From: Desulfocarbo indianensis
GTDB lineage: Bacteria; Desulfobacterota; Desulfarculia; Desulfarculales; Desulfarculaceae
NCBI GenBank assembly: GCA_001184205.1
Contig: LBMP01000001.1
Coordinates: 958,001-1,022,000, forward strand
DNA length: 64,000 nucleotides
Direction: 5' to 3'
The notes beneath the pieces were generated by a model, which was not told where the DNA came from, did not search any database, and saw only the letters and a program-made list of their open reading frames with translations. The first letter of the stretch is position 1. Each line of letters opens with the position of its first letter. The translations under genes and the position numbers were made by a program. This document shows, piece by piece, positions 26,111 to 33,736 of the stretch.

Positions 26111-26557
26111 ATGGACGATATCGACAAGAAAATCCTGCGCGCCGTGCAGTCCAAGCTGCCCATCGCCGAAAAGCCCTGGGCCGCCCTGGGCCGGGAGTTG
26201 GGCCTCGGCGAGGAGCAAATCATCGCGCGTTTGGGGGACCTGAAAAAGCGCGGCATCATCCGCCGCATCGGCGGCAATTTCGATTCCAGCAGCCTGGGCT
26301 GGGCCGCCACCCTTTGCGCGGCCAAGGTGCCCGAGGATAAGTTCAGCCAATTCGTGGAGGCGGTGAACGCCTATCCCGGCGTCACCCACAACTACCGCCG
26401 CGATCACCAGTACAACGTCTGGTTCACCTTCATCGCCGAAAACATGGAGCAGATCGATAAGAGCCTGGCCGAACTGAGCCAAGCCACCGGGGTGACCGAC
26501 ATCTGCTCCATGCCCTCCCTGCGCAAATACAAGATCAAGGTGGATTTCCCGGTGTGA
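26111..26557 (+). CDS. ahbA: Siroheme decarboxylase subunit AhbA-type
   Basis: A 148-residue member of the AhbA/AhbB (NirD/L/G/H) family, which looks like an Lrp/AsnC regulator but acts on siroheme in the alternative haem pathway of sulfate reducers and archaea. The N-terminal winged helix (ALGRELGLGEEQIIARL) and the conserved block GVTHNYRRDHQYNVWFTF are clear. NFDSSSLGWAATLCAAKVP points to the AhbA rather than AhbB branch. The usual partner AhbB and ahbC/ahbD are not in the window. A terminator follows. Confidence 0.82.
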   Translation: MDDIDKKILRAVQSKLPIAEKPWAALGRELGLGEEQIIARLGDLKKRGIIRRIGGNFDSSSLGWAATLCAAKVPEDKFSQFVEAVNAYPGVTHNYRRDHQYNVWFTFIAENMEQIDKSLAELSQATGVTDICSMPSLRKYKIKVDFPV

Positions 26558-26587
26558 AACGCCGGGCGGGGTCGGGTGGCGTTTTTT
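26558..26587 (+). terminator. Terminator of ahbA
   Basis: Arms AACGCC (26558-26563) and GGCGTT (26578-26583) pair around a GC-rich loop and are followed by TTTT. It starts directly after the ahbA stop codon. Confidence 0.7.
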
Positions 26588-26818
26588 AGCTTCAGCGCCG
26601 GTGGTGATTGACCGCCGGCGCTTTGAGGTTTTGTTGAGCGACGCCGGCTCGGCCTACCACCGCCGCCCGCGCCGCCCCGCGAGGCAGCTTGCTAGAGGCA
26701 CGGCCGTACGGAGCGCTTTTGGGTGGGCCGCCGCCCTGGTGGGGCTGAACGCGGGATTTTAGGGGGAGGGTTGGTTTGATCGCGCCGCCCGCGCCGCCAG
26801 TCGATGCCGGCGGGCCGG

Positions 26819-27430
26819 CTACTCGACGACCTTGAACTTGTCGCGGCCGCTCTTGCACACCGGGCAGATCTCCGGCGGCTCGTCCTCGAACACATAGCCG
26901 CACACCTGGCAGACGTGATATGCCACCCGGCGCTCGCCGGCCAGGGCGCTGAGCGCGCTTTTGTAGAGCGCGGCGTGGCGCTCCTCCACGTCGCGGGCCC
27001 GGATGTAGGACCAGGCCAGATCGTCGCGCTTGGCCGCGAAGGCCTGCTTGATGAGCTCGGGATAGGCTTCGTCCCTGGCCTTGTTTTCGTTCTCGAAGGC
27101 GCGGCGCAGGTTCTCCTCGGTGGAGCCGGCCACGCCTTCCAGGAATTTGAGATATTCCGCCGCGTGCACCCTCTCCGCCTCGGCCACCGCCTGGAACAGC
27201 GCCGCGATCTGGGGATAGCCCTCGGCCTGCGCCTTGGCCGCGAAGGCCTGGTTGCGCACGTGGGCCTGGCTTTCCCCGGCAAAGGCGCGCTTCAGGCCGG
27301 CCTCCAAGTCCGGGTCCAGGGGCTGATGAAGAATGAACTGGTACATGTCGGCCCCGCATTGGGGGCATTTCAAGGGAGGCTTGTCGCCTTCGTGAATATA
27401 GCCGCAGACCGTGCATTTCCATTTTTTCAC
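26819..27430 (-). CDS. Rubrerythrin
   Basis: A 203-residue peroxide-reducing protein of anaerobes. It has an N-terminal rubredoxin-type CxxC pair (CTVCGYIHEG, then CPQCGADM), a ferritin-like diiron domain (ESQAHVRNQAF and AERVHAAEYLKF, then EERHAALY), and a C-terminal rubredoxin (CQVCGYVFEDEPPEICPVCK). Two rubredoxin-like domains flank the diiron part. The GTG start overlaps the upstream gene's stop as GTGA. It is the last gene of a three-gene coupled operon with DoxX- and rhodanese-like proteins. Confidence 0.92.
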   Translation of the reverse strand: MKKWKCTVCGYIHEGDKPPLKCPQCGADMYQFILHQPLDPDLEAGLKRAFAGESQAHVRNQAFAAKAQAEGYPQIAALFQAVAEAERVHAAEYLKFLEGVAGSTEENLRRAFENENKARDEAYPELIKQAFAAKRDDLAWSYIRARDVEERHAALYKSALSALAGERRVAYHVCQVCGYVFEDEPPEICPVCKSGRDKFKVVE

Positions 27431-27897
27431 GACAAGAACCGCTCCTCCCTGGGCCGGGAGCCCCGCCCCGGAGCCAGGGCCAGCCAGCGGCCGGGGAAAA
27501 AGACCAGCCACAGCGAGGGAACCAGGAAAACCAGATCGCGCAGGGCGGTTTCATAGCCCGCCGCGTGGCCGCCGCCGGGGAAGCAGCCGCAATCATAGCC
27601 CGCGCCGGTGAGGCCGGCGTAGATCATGAGCGCGATGAAAAACACCAACAGGCCGGAACTCCACAGGGCCGCCGCCCTGACGGCCACGCCGAAAACCAAA
27701 AGAGCCCCCAGCAGGAGTTCCAGCCAGGCCATAACCGCGCTGGAGGAGTTGACCAGCCACAGGGGGACCAGCTCGTATTCGGCCACGGCCTGGGCGAAAG
27801 CGGCGGGCTGCCAGACCTTGTCATAGGCGGCATAGAGAAAAACCCCGGCCACGAACAGGCGGGAGGCCAGCGATATCAGTTCTCTCAGGGCTTTCAT
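27427..27897 (-). CDS. MauE/DoxX-type redox membrane protein
   Basis: A 156-residue inner-membrane protein with four predicted segments (for example FVAGVFLYAAYDKV and MAWLELLLGALLVFGVAV). A DCGCF motif near residue 115 marks the MauE/DoxX group of redox-associated membrane proteins, where the cysteines may form a disulfide. Start and stop both overlap neighbours (ATGA with the rhodanese-like gene, GTGA with rubrerythrin). The three products therefore probably act together in redox or sulfur handling; the details are inference. Confidence 0.85.
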   Translation of the reverse strand: MKALRELISLASRLFVAGVFLYAAYDKVWQPAAFAQAVAEYELVPLWLVNSSSAVMAWLELLLGALLVFGVAVRAAALWSSGLLVFFIALMIYAGLTGAGYDCGCFPGGGHAAGYETALRDLVFLVPSLWLVFFPGRWLALAPGRGSRPREERFLS

Positions 27898-28406
27898 GAG
27901 CTGTTGCCCGGCCTTTTGGGCTCGCGCAGGGGGTGGCCCGCCGCCCGCCATTCATCCAGGCCCGCCTCCATCACCCAGACCTCGCCGAAACCCTGCTGGC
28001 GCAGGAATTGGCCGATCTCGGCGGCGGGAAAGCGGCTCACGCCCTTGCCGTAAACCACGATCCGCTTGGCGGCCTCCAGGCTGGGCTTCAAAAGCGGATA
28101 AAGATATTCACGCTCCACCGGGCTAAGGTTCACCGCCCCCCGGATGTGGCTGCGCTTGTATTGGCCCGGATCGCGGGCGTCCACGAAGAGCGCGCCCTGG
28201 CCGTACATGCGGGCCGCGCGCTCCAGGGAGACGCCCTGCCAAAGGGGATGGGATACGTGGGCGGGGGTCAGGCCGATGCCCTGGGGCATGAAGGCGTTGA
28301 ACAGCCACGCGCAGGCGGCCGAGGCCAGGAGGATGATCAGGCAGGCGGCCCAGGGGATATGGCTTCGGCGTTGCGGCGTGATGACACCTTTCGCGAGCAG
28401 GGTCAT
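27894..28406 (-). CDS. Membrane-anchored rhodanese-like protein lacking the catalytic Cys
   Basis: A 170-residue protein with an N-terminal membrane anchor (residues about 18-40: AACLIILLASAACAWLFNAF) and a rhodanese domain. The CDC25-like core FVDARDPGQYKRSHIRGAVN is well kept. The active-site loop reads IVVYGKGVSRFP, so the expected Cys after VVY is Gly. It is thus probably not a sulfurtransferase and may instead bind a partner. It is the first gene of the coupled operon with the DoxX-like protein and rubrerythrin. Confidence 0.82.
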   Translation of the reverse strand: MTLLAKGVITPQRRSHIPWAACLIILLASAACAWLFNAFMPQGIGLTPAHVSHPLWQGVSLERAARMYGQGALFVDARDPGQYKRSHIRGAVNLSPVEREYLYPLLKPSLEAAKRIVVYGKGVSRFPAAEIGQFLRQQGFGEVWVMEAGLDEWRAAGHPLREPKRPGNSS

Positions 28407-28429
28407 GGTTCCAGGCCCTAACAGATTGT

Positions 28430-28513
28430 TGAAAAAGGCCTCCTGGCCTTATTCAATTCCAACTTGGCAAAAACTTTAGTTTCGCCAAGTTGGACGATTT
28501 GCTTTCTTTTTCA
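28430..28513. repeat. Nested inverted-repeat element
   Basis: Outer arms TGAAAAAG (28430-28437) and CTTTTTCA (28506-28513) enclose perfect ten-base inner arms CCAACTTGGC (28459-28468) and GCCAAGTTGG (28484-28493). The stretch is more AT-rich than its neighbours and lies between two minus-strand genes. It could be a REP- or MITE-like repeat or a strong structured terminator; no second copy exists in this window. Confidence 0.6.
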
Positions 28514-28661
28514 AAACCGCGCAAATTGGCGGGCCGTCCCTGGCCCGCTTGGCAGGGTGTTTTGCCACACCCCGCTAATATACCCGCTGGCCGGCGGCAA
28601 GTCCAAACCCGGCGCTGGCGGTTTGGGTGTTATCTGCTAATTACTCGAAACCGCTGACCAA

Positions 28662-29183
28662 TCATTCCAAGGCGTGCGCCGCGCTCAAGCGCAGCAGCCT
28701 GGCGTGCAGGCCGCGAAGCTCTTTTTCGCTCTGCCCCAGGCGGGCCAGCACCTCCCTGGGGCCGGCGGCTTGCCCTTGGGCCAGGCAGGCCTCGTCGCCC
28801 ATGAGCGTAAGCTCCCCCTGGGGCGCCACGAAAACCGGATACATGCGGCAGAAAAGGGGCCGGGCCCGTCTGGGCAGGCGGCAGCCGCCGGGGCCCAGGA
28901 AATGGCAGGCCCCGCCCGCGTCCACCTTCAGGCGCAGGCGGCGGCCGTGATTAAGGGTGCGGGCCAGGGCGGGGTGCAGCGCCTCGGCCGCCGCGATGAC
29001 TCCCGCCCGCGCCCGGTCCGCCACCACGAATTCCTCCGGCGCGGCGCCCGAGGCCTTGGCCATGGTTTTTATCTCGGCCTTGGTGAGGCCGAACATGCTG
29101 TCCGGTCCGTCGGCGGCCAGGCGGCAGCAGCCGCGCCCTCGGGCGTGGCATAAGGCGCAAATGGTCGACTCTTTAGGAGGCAT
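28662..29183 (-). CDS. YkgJ-family cysteine cluster protein
   Basis: A 173-residue protein with the conserved zinc or iron-sulfur cysteine pattern (CALCHARGRGCCRLAADGPD near the N-terminus, then CHFLGPGGCRLP and FCRMYP). These proteins are thought to bind an Fe-S cluster or zinc; their role is not settled. I use the ATG at 29183, which starts just before the first cysteines. An in-frame ATG at 29252 would add 23 residues, but neither has a strong ribosome site. Confidence 0.8.
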   Translation of the reverse strand: MPPKESTICALCHARGRGCCRLAADGPDSMFGLTKAEIKTMAKASGAAPEEFVVADRARAGVIAAAEALHPALARTLNHGRRLRLKVDAGGACHFLGPGGCRLPRRARPLFCRMYPVFVAPQGELTLMGDEACLAQGQAAGPREVLARLGQSEKELRGLHARLLRLSAAHALE

Positions 29184-29485
29184 AAAACAGCAATATTTGC
29201 CGGTGATTAGGTTTGTGTTATACAACCGATTGTAAATCGAAGTATAATCCATTTCTGCCCGCCAGGCCAGGAGTGCGGTTTGGCGCTTTGTAGAGTTACA
29301 TTTTAGCTAATAAGTAGCTTGCATGCAGCCACGGGCCTATGCTAAAAGATGATGAAGCCGCCATCGAAGTATGCAGAAAATTTGGGGTTCGCGGGGCAAG
29401 GGGTCCCGTGGGCGAAGCCGGGAAACCCGTGGTCTGATTGGGTTTTTTGGGAGCAGCTTAGATGTCCTGAGGGAGGGCGAGGAAT

Positions 29486-30787
29486 ATGATTTGGAATGAG
29501 AAATTCGAAACCATGTCCACCGACGAGATGCAGGCCAACCAACTCAAGAACCTGCAAGACACCGTGGCCTGGGTCTACGAGCGGGTGCCGTTTTACAAGA
29601 AGAAACTTGACGAATTGGGCGTAAAGCCCCAGGACATCAAATCATTGGAGGATACGGCCAAGCTGCCGTTCACGGTGAAGACCGACCTGCGGGATAACTA
29701 TCCCTTCGGCCTTTGCGCGGTGCCCATGAACGAGGTGGTGCGGGTGCACGCCTCCAGCGGCACCACCGGCAAGCCCATCACCGGCCCCTATACCAAAAAG
29801 GACCTGGATGATTGGGCGGAGTGCATGGCCCGCAGCCTCTCGGCCAACGGCGTGAAAAAAGACGATATCTGTCAGAACGCCTACGGCCTGGGGCTCTTCA
29901 CCGGCGGCCTGGGCTTTCACCAGGGCGCGGAAAGGCTGGGCTGCACCATCATCCCGGCCAGCTCGGGCATGACCGAGCGCCAGATCACCCTCATGAAAGA
30001 CTTCGGCGCCACGGTGCTCCTGTGCACTCCCTCTTATGCCCTCACCATCGCCGAGAAGGCCCAGGAGCTGGGCGTGGACATCCGCAAGCTGCCCCTGCGT
30101 GTGGGCTGCTTCGGGGCCGAGCCCTGGACCGTGGAAATGCGGCAGGAAATCGAGGACCGCATGGGCATCAAGGCCGGCGAGGCCTACGGCCTGACCGAGA
30201 TGATGGGCCCGGGGGTGGGCTTCTCCTGCGATAACCAGGACGGCTTCCTGCATATAAACGAGGACCACATCCTGGCCGAGATCATCGACCCGGTCACCGA
30301 GGAGGTGCTGCCCTTGGGCGAAAAGGGCGAGCTGGTCTTCACCGCCATCCAGCGCCGGGCCATGCCGCTTCTGCGCTACCGCACCCGGGACATCACCGAG
30401 CTCAAGCGCGAGAAGTGCTCCTGCGGCCGCACCCTCATCAGGATGAAAAAGGTGCTGGGCCGCTCCGACGATATGCTCATCATCAGCGGCGTGAACGTGT
30501 TCCCCAGCCAGATCGAATCGCTTTTGCTGGAAGTGGCCGAGGTGGAGCCCCAGTACGTGCTCATCATCCGCAAGAAGGGCTATCTGGACGCCCTCAGCGT
30601 GGACGTGGAAGCCAAGCCCGAGGTCTACGACATGGGCGAGGAAAAGCTCAAGGAAGTGGAAAAGCTCATCGAGGGCCGCATCCGCGGCGTCATCGGCATC
30701 GGCGTGAAGGTGCGTTGCGTGCCGCCCAAGAGCATCGAGCGCTCCGAGGGCAAGGCCAAGCGCGTGTTCGACGCCCGCAAGCTCTAA
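29486..30787 (+). CDS. paaK: Phenylacetate-CoA ligase (PaaK type)
   Basis: A 433-residue AMP-forming ligase that activates phenylacetate or a related aryl acid to its CoA thioester. The P-loop HASSGTTGKPITGPY is near residue 90. The motif YGLTEMMGPGVG is near 233 and RTRDITEL near 295, followed by the C-terminal domain. Length and motifs match PaaK. GGGAGGGCGAGG precedes the ATG. It is a single-gene unit closed by a terminator. It fits the acyl-CoA catabolism seen elsewhere in the window. Confidence 0.92.
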   Translation: MIWNEKFETMSTDEMQANQLKNLQDTVAWVYERVPFYKKKLDELGVKPQDIKSLEDTAKLPFTVKTDLRDNYPFGLCAVPMNEVVRVHASSGTTGKPITGPYTKKDLDDWAECMARSLSANGVKKDDICQNAYGLGLFTGGLGFHQGAERLGCTIIPASSGMTERQITLMKDFGATVLLCTPSYALTIAEKAQELGVDIRKLPLRVGCFGAEPWTVEMRQEIEDRMGIKAGEAYGLTEMMGPGVGFSCDNQDGFLHINEDHILAEIIDPVTEEVLPLGEKGELVFTAIQRRAMPLLRYRTRDITELKREKCSCGRTLIRMKKVLGRSDDMLIISGVNVFPSQIESLLLEVAEVEPQYVLIIRKKGYLDALSVDVEAKPEVYDMGEEKLKEVEKLIEGRIRGVIGIGVKVRCVPPKSIERSEGKAKRVFDARKL

Positions 30788-30810
30788 TAACTCATAGCCC
30801 GCACGTTGTT

Positions 30811-30842
30811 AGCGGAGCCCCCTCACGGGGCTCCGCTTTTTG
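30811..30842 (+). terminator. Terminator of paaK
   Basis: Arms AGCGGAGCCCC and GGGGCTCCGCT pair perfectly around a four-base loop and are followed by a run of T. It lies about 25 bases past the paaK stop. Confidence 0.92.
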
Positions 30843-31113
30843 TAGTGTTTTTATTCGTAATTCATGCATGTTGCGGTCTTGACGCCGCTTTGCTCCGCGC
30901 GTCAAAGTATTTTTGGGTTAACAAACCCAATGGGCAAGATACTATTTTGCAATCCCCGTCAAGTCTGACAGCATTGGGAAAATCAGCAAAATAAAAAACA
31001 CCTTCCCCGTCGCTGGGTGGCCGTAGGCCCTTTCAGGATCGCTTACGTCCTTGCAAAACAATTTCAGCCTATCTGCCTGTCAGCCAACGCCCCCAACAGG
31101 CGCGGAGTGGTGT
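30843..31113. other. AT-richer non-coding gap
   Basis: No gene is supported here. Composition changes clearly towards AT after the paaK terminator. Two inverted repeats are visible: arms TTGACGC/GCGTCAA at 30879-30905, and TTGGGTT/AACCCAA around a four-base loop at 30913-30930. Either could be a terminator or regulator site. The gap ends with GCGGAGTGG before the peptidase start. Confidence 0.5.
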
Positions 31114-31755
31114 ATGGCCGGCAAAAAGGCGATCACGGCAGGTTTGATTTTATACTTCATCATGCTGGGCTGGTCGCCAGGGGGCGGGTTGCACGCCTCG
31201 GCGGAGAAGCGGCTCGTCCCAAGGCACTCCCAAAATAAACCAGCGCTGGATTCAAGATGGGAGCTCATTGCGCGCCAGGAATTTGATTACTCTTGCGGCG
31301 CTGCGGCCTTGGCTACTCTGCTACGTCTTCAATTCAAGGAAAGCGTCACGGAAAACCTGGTTCTAAATGAGATAATGCGCGGCCTTTCCAAGAAGCAAAT
31401 CGCCGACCGCCGGAAGCATGGCTTATCCTTGTTGGATTTAAAGAAATATTCCCGCGGAAAAGGCTATTCGGCGGTCGCCCTCATCCTGGACGTCAGCGCC
31501 CCATTAAAGCTTGGAATGCCGATAATTGTCTTGCTTGATAACGGTATGTCGCAACATTTCGCAGTGTTGAAGTGCATTCAAAAGGGGAAGGCCTCCTTAG
31601 CTGATCCCGCCAGGGGCAATATCCAAATACCTATAAAGCTTTTTCTACAGGAATGGCGTGGGGTGGCTTTGGTTTTAGAGCGTGAGTCGCCTCGTCGGGG
31701 CTTGGCGGACAAACCTTTAAGCGGCTTTGAGAAGCAAGCGCCAATCAGGCGCTGA
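31114..31755 (+). CDS. Secreted C39-type cysteine peptidase
   Basis: A 213-residue peptidase with an N-terminal export signal (LILYFIMLGWSPGGGLHASA). The C39 core is clear: catalytic Cys61 in QEFDYSCGAAALATLL, His148 in NGMSQHFAVLK and Asp164 in LADPARG. No ABC transporter domain follows, unlike bacteriocin exporters; it resembles free periplasmic C39 peptidases such as FapD of functional-amyloid loci. Codon use is more AT-rich than in flanking genes. The next gene starts 73 bases on and encodes a possible substrate. Confidence 0.85.
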   Translation: MAGKKAITAGLILYFIMLGWSPGGGLHASAEKRLVPRHSQNKPALDSRWELIARQEFDYSCGAAALATLLRLQFKESVTENLVLNEIMRGLSKKQIADRRKHGLSLLDLKKYSRGKGYSAVALILDVSAPLKLGMPIIVLLDNGMSQHFAVLKCIQKGKASLADPARGNIQIPIKLFLQEWRGVALVLERESPRRGLADKPLSGFEKQAPIRR

Positions 31756-31827
31756 CTTGAACAGGGAATGAGCGACATGGTGCCGCTTATTTCTGGTTAT
31801 CATAACCTTGGAAAAGGAGAGCCTGTC

Positions 31828-32331
31828 ATGAGAGCGAATTTTGTATTGAAAATCGGCTTGATGCTGTGCTTAACGGTTGCGTTGACCATTGGCGTGGCGG
31901 CTGCCCAACAACCAGCCATGCTGCAAACCTTGGCTGATTCCGGCATGGTCGTACAAGTGCTTGATGACCACGCCATGGCGCAACTACGCGCCAAGGATAT
32001 CTATTTCATAACACTGCAACACGATTTTTCAATATGGTACAATTTCTATAAAAATGGCGTATATCAAACCACCTACCACAAGGCTACTTATACAATAAAT
32101 CCCGGTAAAACAAAAACCAGGCCTGGCGATCATGCCTACATCAAGGAGAGCGATAACACGTTGGTTTTTTCCCGCGATCGCACAGATCCATCGGATGTAG
32201 ATGTAATAAGCGGCGTTGCGCTAGTAATTTGGGATGACTATGAAGATGAAGGCTATGCCCAAGTTAATGGTGAGCAAGTTCATAAAATTACGCCGATAGA
32301 TGATCCCAATGGCCAAGATTTATACTACTAG
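31828..32331 (+). CDS. Small secreted protein beside the C39 peptidase
   Basis: A 167-residue protein of unknown family with a signal peptide (residues about 8-26). The mature protein begins with a helical stretch and the motif VLDDHAMAQLRAKD (45-58), which is reminiscent of the short leader-like motif with small residues found in some C39-processed secreted proteins. The remainder is beta-like and rich in Tyr, Asp and Thr (FYKNGVYQTTYHKATYTI). No cysteines are present in the mature part. GGAGAGCC precedes the ATG. Being a substrate of the adjacent peptidase is an inference. Confidence 0.62.
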   Translation: MRANFVLKIGLMLCLTVALTIGVAAAQQPAMLQTLADSGMVVQVLDDHAMAQLRAKDIYFITLQHDFSIWYNFYKNGVYQTTYHKATYTINPGKTKTRPGDHAYIKESDNTLVFSRDRTDPSDVDVISGVALVIWDDYEDEGYAQVNGEQVHKITPIDDPNGQDLYY

Positions 32332-32390
32332 GCATATGAATAATGCACGGCACAGCGTTAACTGGAACAGCAATATGCCAAATTAACACA

Positions 32391-33611
32391 TCAAACGGTT
32401 TTGTTGACTAATACGCCTGGATCAGATTTAGAGGGCGGCGCAGTGGTGGAAACGGCTGTGTCGCCCTCTTTTGGGTTAAGAGAGTCAAGAAACTCATCAT
32501 AAAGTTTATCCATGTCGTACATATAACCGCTGTCGCTTTCCAGGTAGCTGTCTTGTTCGCGAAGGGCCTTCCAGTTGAACTCGACTTCGCATGAAAACTT
32601 TTTATATTCAGGCATGGGTTCCGATATGTCCACATCACTGAATACTGCGCGGTCGCCGAATCCATTTTGGTAGTAGGGAGCCACTTTTTCGTTTATGGAG
32701 TCAACCAGATAGCTGTTTAAAAAGCCAACCGCTTCCCTGAGACTTTCCATCCCTTGCTCACCATAGACGATACTTAGCGCACGGGCCATGCCTTGCTCAA
32801 AAACGCCTTCATCAGACATGTTTTCAAGGTAAGAGGCTGCGTCATCGGATTTAATTTGATCCCTGAAAAAGTCGATGACCGGTTGTAGGTCTTCACGTAT
32901 CTTATCGGTTGTGAAATTGCAGGCGCCGCTGATGAAGCTATGGGATCCATCCGGATGGCTAACATATCTTAAGCCGCGTTCCACAACGATTCTTCCCGAG
33001 TCTTCGCGGACAGCGGAATGTGAAACAAATTGCTTTACGCGGGCGGTCATGCCGGAAGAGCTGAACTCCACCTCATAGTCGAAATACTTGGCCATGGCAT
33101 ATGAGATGCTGTATATTCTGCCGTTTTGTTCAGGGCCGGGCTCGCTGAACAATTCTTTTAGGTCTTTGTCCCACTCATTAATAACATCGGAAAATTGGCT
33201 CGAGCCGTACTCGGCACATACATGCTCCAGTACCACGCACAAACCGCCGCCCAAGCTATAATCGCTAAAACCCTGGGAAGTGCTTTGCAACACCATGGCC
33301 ATGGCCGCGTTGGCGGCTTCAGCGCCCAAACGCTCCTCCAATCCATCTATGGTGCTGGTCAAAGAGTCCAGTAAGGGTTGGTAATCTTTTACCTCGCCTT
33401 GCTTGTCCTCGACCGGGGCCGCGGCCATGCGGCGCTCCATCTCCGCTGTGAAGCGCTCCCGGACGCTGGTCTCGGAATTTTGATCAGCGGCGGACGCTTC
33501 ATTCGCGGATGCCAGGACAGGTTCCTGAGGTTCTTTGGCGGGTTTGTTGATGCGAAGGTTGTAGAGAGAACTATTAGCGAACGCATTGATTTGGCAGGCT
33601 TGAAGTCTCAT
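32391..33611 (-). CDS. Unknown protein, 406 aa, with a sigma-28 promoter
   Basis: I do not recognise a family. The protein is soluble, without signal peptide or membrane segment, mostly acidic and helical. It starts MRLQACQINAFANSSLYNLR, followed by a disordered acidic linker and a longer structured part from about residue 75 (LLDSLTSTIDGLEERLGAEA). The start is the ATG at 33611. A near-perfect FliA-type promoter lies 32-59 bases upstream, so it is expected to be expressed with late flagellar genes. The DUF115/Maf-type gene upstream is consistent with a motility link. Confidence 0.7.
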   Translation of the reverse strand: MRLQACQINAFANSSLYNLRINKPAKEPQEPVLASANEASAADQNSETSVRERFTAEMERRMAAAPVEDKQGEVKDYQPLLDSLTSTIDGLEERLGAEAANAAMAMVLQSTSQGFSDYSLGGGLCVVLEHVCAEYGSSQFSDVINEWDKDLKELFSEPGPEQNGRIYSISYAMAKYFDYEVEFSSSGMTARVKQFVSHSAVREDSGRIVVERGLRYVSHPDGSHSFISGACNFTTDKIREDLQPVIDFFRDQIKSDDAASYLENMSDEGVFEQGMARALSIVYGEQGMESLREAVGFLNSYLVDSINEKVAPYYQNGFGDRAVFSDVDISEPMPEYKKFSCEVEFNWKALREQDSYLESDSGYMYDMDKLYDEFLDSLNPKEGDTAVSTTAPPSKSDPGVLVNKTV

Positions 33612-33642
33612 GGATCCCCCCCGGTTTCCTGGTATGGTTTTC

Positions 33643-33670
33643 TTATCGGCAAAATGTTCTGAAAACTTTA
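33643..33670 (-). promoter_or_regulatory. Sigma-28 (FliA) promoter
   Basis: On the minus strand TAAAGTTT (33663-33670) is followed after 12 bases by GCCGATAA (33643-33650). Both boxes match the enterobacterial FliA consensus TAAAGTTT-N11-GCCGATAA exactly; only the spacer is one base longer. It points at the unknown 406-residue gene. This is the strongest regulatory match in the window. Confidence 0.85.
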
Positions 33671-33736
33671 GGATTTTAGGGGGGAGGTGCTTCTGGGGCT
33701 GCTCTGGGCTGAGTTTGGGGATCTCGTGCAGTCTGT

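Noticed and set aside
30843-33670. Insertion sequence or prophage fragment in the AT-rich island
   Set aside because: No transposase, integrase, terminal inverted repeats or target duplications were found.
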